Shown in pieces: positions 52,365 through 64,000 of a DNA stretch of 64,000 nt (the stretch's first letter is position 1; each line of letters starts with the position of its first letter). The translations under genes were made by a program, and so were the position numbers. The notes beneath the pieces are model-generated. The model saw only the letters and a program-made list of their open reading frames with translations. It was not told the origin of the DNA and did no database searches. The stretch lies in contig NW_024104162.1 in NCBI RefSeq assembly GCF_003945595.2, positions 1,736,001-1,800,000 of the forward strand. Reading direction: 5' to 3'. Origin of the DNA: Pipra filicauda. Its lineage: Eukaryota; Chordata; Aves; Passeriformes; Pipridae.

Positions 52365-52619
52365 TCACAGAATTACAGAACCATGAAGGTTGGAAAAGAT
52401 CCCCATGATCATTGAGTCCAACCATTAACCCAGCCCTGCCAAGTCCACCGCTAAACTATCTCTCTAAGCACCATATCTACACATTTTTTGAACACTTTTA
52501 GGGACAGTGATTCCACCACCTCCTTGAGGTGCCTGTTCAATGCTTGAGTACCCTTCCAGTGAAGAATCTTTTCCTAATATCCAAAATTTTCCAACCTTAA
52601 CGATTCTATGATTCCATGG
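52365..52619. mobile_element. CR1 3'-end fragments in inverted arrangement
   Basis: Positions 52365 to about 52583 are a CR1 3' region in minus orientation (ACAGAACCATGAAGGTTGG, then GAGTCCAACCATTAACCCAG). From about 52584 the sequence switches to a CR1 3' terminus in plus orientation (TTTTCCAACCTTAACGATTC, then TATGATTCCATGG). Both outer ends are therefore CR1 3' termini, giving terminal inverted repeats of about 30 bases. Confidence 0.75.
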
Positions 52620-55100
52620 CTTGAGGGAAGGCAGCCCAGGACCTGGGTAAGGTGTTGCTGTCTGACAAGGCCCAGGTGACACGCTGTGATGAACTGGTGT
52701 CACCACAGGGTGCCACTGTCTCTCCAGGCACTGAACAGCTGGATGGACAGACAGCTATTCTGCTGTCCTTCCCAGAAGACCACGCACCACGCCCATGTTT
52801 TCACTGCTCTCTTTGTGTGCCAGCAACAAGTGGTCCTGTGCTTGAGCTGGAGCACTCAGTCTCTCTGAAAAGAACTGAGCTTGGGCAGATAAAACCATCC
52901 CCAAAATCAGGCTGCTGCCATGCATGGGACAGGGTTCCTTCTGCTGCACTAGAGACGATGCACTGGGGCATGTGAGAAGGCTCAGATGCAGACAGGGCCC
53001 AGGCTGCTCACGGGGGTGACCTCAGCTGAGCACCAAACTCCTGACTATCAATGACGCCACTAGGATTTTGCAGACTGGTGGCTTCTTATAGCACAAGAGG
53101 AGCCCTGAGGATTGAATTCCCCTTGAAAAGAAGGGCAGAGACACAGGAGTGCAGCTAAGATGGTATCCTGTGGTGCAAATTTATGCCCAATACTAGAAAT
53201 CCGTAGGTTGGTAGAGCAGCTCTGAAACAAGACAGGCACATCTGTCCCTGCACCTGAACAGTAGAGCAGTTTTAGATGAGAAGTAATATCCTGTCCATGA
53301 GACTGATATAATAAAAGCTGAAAGAGTACTGAAGAGAGATAAAATGTCCCAGAAGAGGGGGATTTGCTGATGATACGAGAGTGTAATGCTGTCCTGGAAA
53401 CCATGTCTGCACCTTCCACCTCTGACGCCTGCAAGTCAGGTGAGAGCAGGTGTCAGCAGACTGCAGCAGGTACAGCACCAAGTGCCAGCTTTCCTTGGGG
53501 CCCTCAAGGTTATGCCAAGGCTGCTGAGTATCACCCCTTGTCCTGCTTCAGCCTGGCAACACCAAGTGACACAGCAAGGACAGAGGGAGTCAGCCCTGCC
53601 ATCTTTATGCCCTGCTCAGGGGAGATGACGCAGAGACTGAAAGGACATGGAGCAGTCCTTGGCGGTGGGAAGAGTAGAGTTATGTTTGCACACACCATGT
53701 TGAGGCTGAAAGGCAAGGCTTGTTCATACAAAGGAACCATAAGTGTGGATCCCCTACCTCCTCTGTTTCACATAAGTAGTGAGGAAGGCAGGAGCTAAAG
53801 TGTCACGGTCCTTGCAGTGGCACCCAGCAGTCTTCTGTCCAAGAAAAAGCTTTTGGATCTGGTGTCCCAAGTGCTGGGCTCTAGCCTCAGAGTGAATCAG
53901 ATGGAAAAAGCAGGTGGATTGGAAAGCAAAATCTCTCCTTCTGACACAGCAATGTGGGAGGTAACACTTCAATTAGTTAGTGCCTGAGGCTACAAGTGAG
54001 AAGACATGGATTTCACTTGTCTCTGTTACCAAGGCACTTTTTAGGCAGAAGCACCCCACCTCTCTTTAAACAGAAGTGTCCCTTCTATAACACAGAGATC
54101 AGAAGCCTTTGAGCTTGGATCCATAAATAGAACGTGTCAAAATATTGCAACATATCATTAACCTGAACAACACTGTGAGATGAGACAAGCTAAGAACTGG
54201 CTTCTCCAGATGTCATTCCAAAGGCATGACACCAGCATGAAAACCTGTTTCCCACTCAGTGGAAAATCAGAGGAATAGGGCTGAGGCAGGTATCACAGTC
54301 TCTGAGTACATCCCTTCCATGAGGCTTGCTGAGGTGTAGCTGGAAAATTTAACCCGAGAAGAGGTGTCAAGCAGATTTAAGCTGAGAAAGATGTATGTGG
54401 AGGTGGGCCTGGAAGCCTCTGTGTGTGCTGTTGGCTAGAGCAGGGCATGCAAAGCTGACCAACACAGGGATCTTCTGAAAAGGTTTAAACTCTATACAAC
54501 AAATTTCAGCTTCCCATAGAAGCAATCCCTGCAGCCACAGGTGAGCCACGGGTAGAAGAAAACAATGCCAGAGTGTATCCTCCAGTCCTTGAAGTGACTC
54601 AGATAACAATAATTCTCCCTGAAACTCTGTTCCCTGTCAGACAGCTGTTACGGCTGAGAGTAACGTGCTGGTGGTTAGCTGGTTATTTCCTTTAATTTCC
54701 TTTATAAATCTTGGCTCATTTATCACAGTTACTTCCTTGTTTACAATACTTAAACGTCTGTTTTCTCCGTATTTGCACCTTCAATTCCCGCTAATTACTG
54801 ATTGTATTTTCCTTTAGCAGTTTTTGTCCCAGCCATGCCGAGTTACTTCAGTCAGCTTTAAACTTCCCTTAAAAGCCAAGCTCCCGGGTTGTTAATCATT
54901 CTCCTCTGCAGGGACTTATTATCGGAGCTCCCTGAATTATTAACTCCTCTGGCTCGCACCTGCAGAATTCCTGCACAGATGTATCATGTTTTCACACACA
55001 CACAGAAGTGTGTGGCGGTGGGAGCGCTCACCGTTGGGTGGGATGTTGGGCTGTGCAGGCTGGCCTGGGAGGTGGGATCGGGCTGTAAATAACAGAGATT
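52620..55100. other. Intergenic sequence between MCM2 and the 55-kb CpG island
   Basis: About 2.5 kb with only short, unrecognised open frames. No RNA gene or exon was identified. Confidence 0.6.
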
Positions 55101-55119
55101 GCACGGTACAGATCTGATT

Positions 55120-55720
55120 CCAACCCCGCGGTCACCTGGGGACCCGCGGGCGGGGACAGGGCCCCTTAAACAGCGGCGGGAAGCGCCCCTTAGTCCCGCC
55201 TCTCACCTCTTTCCATTGGCTCTCGCCTCTATTTCTCTCGGCCTTTTTGGCCTCTGATTGGCCTTTCTGGCGCGCTCTCGGGGATCGTCTCTCAATTGTC
55301 GCGTCGGGTTCGGCCGACGAGCCCTTCTTGGCGGTCGCGTCTCCGCCCGGTCCCTGCGCGCCGCGCTCGGCCCGTTCTTGAGCGACGGTCCCCGGCTGAG
55401 GGGAGCGGCAGGGCCGGGGCTCGGATGGCGGGGCCGGGGCCCCGGGGCTGAGCGGCGGCGGCGGCGCCGGCCGGGTACGAGCGGGACCGGCGGGGCCAGG
55501 GCTGGGGGAGCGGGGCCGGCGGGAGGGGGGTAACGGGGAGGGACAGGTACCGGGGCGCCTCATATCGGGACCGCGGCCCTCCCGGGGCCTCCCCGTGCCG
55601 CCCTACGGCAGGAGCCGCGGGGCAGCTCTGCCCGGCTGAGGGTGCGATGTGACCGCGGCTGTGCCCCGGCTCTGCTTCCCTGGGGAACGGGCAGCGCTTC
55701 CCCGCCTGCCTGGAACGAGC
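55120..55720 (+). promoter_or_regulatory. CpG island with paired CCAAT boxes, candidate TPRA1 promoter
   Basis: A dense CG island. On its left side two ATTGG motifs (inverted CCAAT, NF-Y type) lie at 55215-55219 and 55257-55261, 42 bases apart, and no TATA box is seen. It is 4 kb upstream of the first TPRA1 coding exon and on the correct side, so a non-coding first exon is plausible. Possible donors are GTACGA at 55475 and CAG|GTACCG at 55547. Both choices are guesses. The TPRA1 start could instead share the MCM2 promoter region near 51.3-51.5 kb. Confidence 0.6.
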
Positions 55721-58700
55721 TGGCCGCGCGCTGTTAGTTTTCTTGCCGCTTGTGCTCCCGCCTTCCAGGGGAATCAAAACCAAAACAATAAGAATTCTTA
55801 GGAGACGCGTTTCTGAAATCCACCCCCTGGACCGCGGTTCTCTGCGTGAGCCTTTTGGCTTATTGTTGGTACTTCTGCTTTTGGTATTTTGCTTTGGTCG
55901 GTTTTTGGTGTTGCGGTAGCTTTCTCTTTTAATCTTAGCTCAGAACGGGATGTGAGAATGAAACTGGGAGAAAAAGAGGTGCTGGGCCACTGGGGGAAAA
56001 TCCCCCTCCTGTGAGTTCTGAGGATGAGATGCAAAATGCAGCTGTTGTGACCAAGAATGAGAGTTGAAGAGCCGTATAAAAAAAGGAAGAGAAGAAAAAA
56101 CCACTCTTTTTTATTTTTATTTTTTTTATTATTTTTAGTGTTTGGAGTTTTTTTTAAAGCATTTTCCATTATTGAAGTAACAGTTGTGTTTAAGCAGGGA
56201 TCTGGTCAGTGTCGTTTTTATTACACAAATAGAGTGTTGTAAAGGGCAATCTTAACCCTGGCGTGGTCTGTACTTACAGGACTTTCTGATACTGTTTGCA
56301 GAGAGAAAGAAGAGTTTCAGTTTTTTTATTGGAGCTGAAACTCTGACAGCGTGTAATTCACGTTTTTGTGGGTGGGCTTCGAGAGCACAGAGAGTTGCCA
56401 CCGATGTAAGCTCTGAATTTCACCAAGCTCTGATACTGTTATGGTGCCATGAATCAAGGAGCAAAATCCATTGGTGAGATAACATTTTCCTGAAGGTGCA
56501 GTGGGTCCTTCCCTAGCACTCTGTCACTGCAGCCCACGAGGGTGTTCTTGGTCTAAATGCAGCCTGAAAAGGCTTGAACTGAGGAATCAGCCCTGGCCAA
56601 GTCAGCCTGACTTTGGCTGGAGTGTAGAAAACCATTTTATTTTGTTTTCTGGTGTATAGATCTGCCTGCTGGATGAAAAGGGGAGACCACAACTGCAGCA
56701 CTGATTTCTTTTTGTGCAGCTCTGGATGATTTTGCCCCCATTGAAGGGCTGGGCTGGCTGGGGGGGGACAGTTCTGTGGGGACAGGGTGTGGTGAGAGAG
56801 CTCTTGGATATGCTTAGCTGACTGGATTTGTTTAGGACTGGACAGAGCAAGGACAGTGTGCTGTAAGGAGCAGTGTGGCTGGGCATGATGAACCCTAGCT
56901 GGATCCTTGCCATCCACTCCTGGTCCTGTTGCTGTGGGATTTTTCCTGGTGATTTGGACCAGGAATGGGCCAGTTCTCCACATTTTGCTGTAGGCCTTAG
57001 CTATTACAGAAGCATGACCACTGTGCTGTCTGGGTGATGACCTTGGCTGCCCTGTCTTATCATGTTGGATGTTCTGTTGCTCTGCTTTGTGTACACTTCA
57101 TCTGGGGAGGAATACAAGTACCAGGCTGTAGTGAGCAGCCTGGCTGAGAGGTGAGCTTGATTCCTCTTTGCCCTTTGAAACCTCGTGACTGGACTTGTGT
57201 TACGTGTGGCCAACTCCTCTCTTTATCAGCAGCTCTCTGCTGTGGTGTGATAGTCGTGGTTTCTAGTGAAAATAATGGAGACACTTTGTTCTTTTCATAA
57301 GAAGTTGTTCTAACATAAATTTCTTACGGCTTTATACTGGAGTTCTTTTCAGTGTGACAGCTAGATGGAATTCTTTGTCCCAGAAGAGATATTAGGAGGT
57401 TGTGATAGTTTACAGTTGGTGATGTTATTCTGCCCATGGTCTGTGAGGTTTTTCTCTACCTTTTCACGCCTTTTTTAAAAATTGGGTAGAAATTTTCCTA
57501 TGTTGGTAAATGTGATCATACTTGCCGTCACTGCTACTGAGATATAGTGCTGTTTCAGAGGAAGAGAATGGAGCAAAATTATGAAGAGAAAATCCTTCTC
57601 AACAGTGTCAATTCAGAGGAGTGAGAAGCTGGAGGGAAGAGAGGACACTTGTAGAAATAAGTCTGGAATGTGAAGGTTGTTTACTGGAACCTCTACTTGA
57701 ACTAGGATTTTTTGGCCCAGGATTTGCCAAAGGCAAAGCTGATCCTTCCAGGTCTGTGTGTTTATTTACAGTGATGTCTCTCATGCAGCAGAGCACACCA
57801 CAGTCACGAAAGGAAATCCCAGCTCAGGGAGTCTCTGTCAGCAAGGACGAATTGAAGGGAGGGTTTGTTGGCTGAGGGTGGTATGATCTCCTCGCCTCTT
57901 AGAAAACCTGGGAAGAGTCTCAGCCTCTGAAGAGAAATAAGAGCCCATGACTGACAATCTTAAGCAATTTGTGGGGAAGGTGCTACTGAACTCCCAAAGC
58001 TCAGCAGATGACACGGGGCTCTGCTGTTTCCTTCCAACTTGTGAGTCACACAGAACCTCTAAGGGAAAACACCTTCTGAGCCCTGTCATGGGTCTGTCAG
58101 TTTTTACCAGGCAAGCCAGGGCTGAAGTCAAACAGGGAGAATTTTTTTGAGATAAGTCCTGGATTAGTTATAGCACAGGCTGCTCGAGTGCTGTCCCTGG
58201 CAATGTGCATCTAAGATGTTGGCTGACAGAGATTTATCTTTTTGAATCTGTGTTGTCTGTGATCACTTAGGGATTGCCAGGAGAGGTGATTGGACCCTGT
58301 GTTTGTATTCAGCTGGTAGCTACTCAAGTACCTTCACAGTGAGGATTGCTGCTTTAGGGTGGGAAAAGGAGAGATTTGCACCAGGTGGTACCTTAAATCA
58401 GGAGCAGGCTTAGTAAGGTCAATCAGGCCAAAACTCTAGTATATACTAACTCCTAATCTAAAGTGTTGTGTGCCATAGTCCACCTAAGCTTCCAAGGCAA
58501 TTGTAGAACCAACAGGGATGAACTGCTGCTGGGGTGATTTCTGCCAATGCCACCAACAAAGCCATGGAGCCCACGGAGTTTTATGGATGGCAGAGCAGAG
58601 TGTCCCTTTAACTTCTGGAGGGACAGTTAATGTCACAGCAGTGCAGGGCCTTGGAGGATGGACAGATGGTGGAAAAGTTGTGAATATTCTCTTGGGTAGG

Positions 58701-59677
58701 TCATGCAAAAATGTTTTATCAGGGGAATAGGAAGTTCTGTTGTGTCACCTTTCTGAGAGGCAGGAGAGGTGGAAGGTAGGGCAGGGAAAAGAACAGAGTG
58801 CCATGACATCAGAATCTTCTGATCCCGACCATAGTGCTCTGCTGCCTGAGGGTCTGAGCTTAGGAAACCCACTAGGTAGGGCTGCATCTGCGTCTGGGTT
58901 TGTAAACTGCTGATGACAATGCTGATTTGTGTCTGAGAAGGGCAATGTAATTGAGACTGGTGGATGTAAAGAAGCTGAAGAACTTTATGCTAACAGGTGC
59001 TGTCTTTTCCCAGCCTTACTGCTCTGCTCAATACCAGAGTAGTTCTGGTGTCTTGCAGAGGGTTAGGAAAAAAATGCTGAATCTTGGCTTTTGCCAGTGT
59101 TGGGTTTGAAAGATAAAGCCTCTATGCAGTCCATTTAGGTAGAAGCATGAGAGGCTCTCCCTGCTCTCAGACTGCAGGGTTGGTAACAGCAACAGGTTTT
59201 TGGTAAGGACCTTCATCCTTTCTGTGTAGTAGTTGAATTCAAATAATTGTCTGTAACTTCTTGATCTTGGGAGCTAGAACAATAATGAGTATCCTGGTAA
59301 AGCAGAGTTTCTGTCTCCATCTGATGATGCCATGTATTGCTTCTGAGTCTTGATTTCTTCTAGGAATCTGCCAAAGCTCAAAGAATCACAAAAATTAATC
59401 CAATGTATTATTACACCATTTTGAATGCGCTTGTTACTCTGATACAAGACAGTGGTTTTGTACTTTCCACCCTAATGGCTGTGTGCAGAGTAAGGGCAGG
59501 TGGCCTTTTTATTGTGTAATAGTCTTCCAGATGATGATAATTTGCTGTACCAAGCAGGAAGCAGTTGTGCAGGGGCCTGATGTCAAGGATGTGTTTTTTT
59601 ACCTCTGACTCACAACTGATTTAATGTTGCTTTCTGTCTTTGCTGTGGTTGTCTTGCCTGTGTTTGACCTGGACCAG
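55721..59677 (+). other. Probable 5' intron of TPRA1
   Basis: About 4 kb between the CpG island and the first coding exon. It includes a T-rich low-complexity stretch (about 56107-56160). No coding exon or clear mobile element was recognised. Confidence 0.5.
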
Positions 59678-59689
59678 AGGGAAGACAGG

Positions 59690-64000
<4,311 letters not shown>

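Noticed and set aside
55132..55563. Long open frames in the 55-kb CpG island on both strands.
   Set aside because: Low-complexity Pro/Arg/Gly translations of GC-rich promoter DNA.

Overview
The window looks like avian nuclear DNA. Exons are short, bounded by GT/AG and separated by compact introns. The interspersed repeats are CR1 LINEs plus one solo retroviral LTR of a type I know from bird genomes. The spliced proteins are clear vertebrate orthologues. Species cannot be fixed from sequence alone; a neoavian bird is my guess.

Three protein-coding genes are present. (1) PODXL2 (endoglycan, CD34 family) is on the minus strand at about 0.3-28.1 kb. Seven coding exons are visible, from the start codon to just past the transmembrane helix; the cytoplasmic-tail exon lies beyond the left edge. 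(2) MCM2 (replicative helicase subunit) is on the minus strand at 39.6-51.3 kb. It is complete: 16 coding exons join in phase to an 889-residue protein. (3) TPRA1 (seven-TM protein, GPR175) is on the plus strand from about 59.7 kb and runs off the right edge; the first three coding exons are visible. The order and relative orientation, PODXL2 and MCM2 in tandem with TPRA1 divergent from MCM2, match the mammalian neighbourhood read from the other strand.

The rest is regulatory and repetitive. A CpG island covers PODXL2 exon 1 (27.4-28.6 kb). The GC-rich MCM2 promoter (about 51.3 kb) has two E2F-type sites around an E-box. A second CpG island (55.1-55.7 kb) carries paired CCAAT boxes and is a candidate TPRA1 promoter. 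Between PODXL2 and MCM2 lies a CR1 element (28.7-30.3 kb, minus) that seems to keep its 5' region but has lost its reverse-transcriptase core. Directly upstream of it is an intronless fragment resembling the C-terminal third of the tetraspanin CD9. Other repeats are an ancient CR1 in PODXL2 intron 1, two short CR1 tails (one forming an inverted pair), a solo LTR in a TPRA1 intron, and a (GGGACT)~11 hexamer array just inside MCM2 intron 1.

No prokaryotic features, CRISPR arrays, tRNA or rRNA genes were recognised. The genes are not a pathway: PODXL2 is a cell-surface sialomucin, MCM2 acts at replication origins, and TPRA1 is a membrane protein. Their linkage is conserved synteny.
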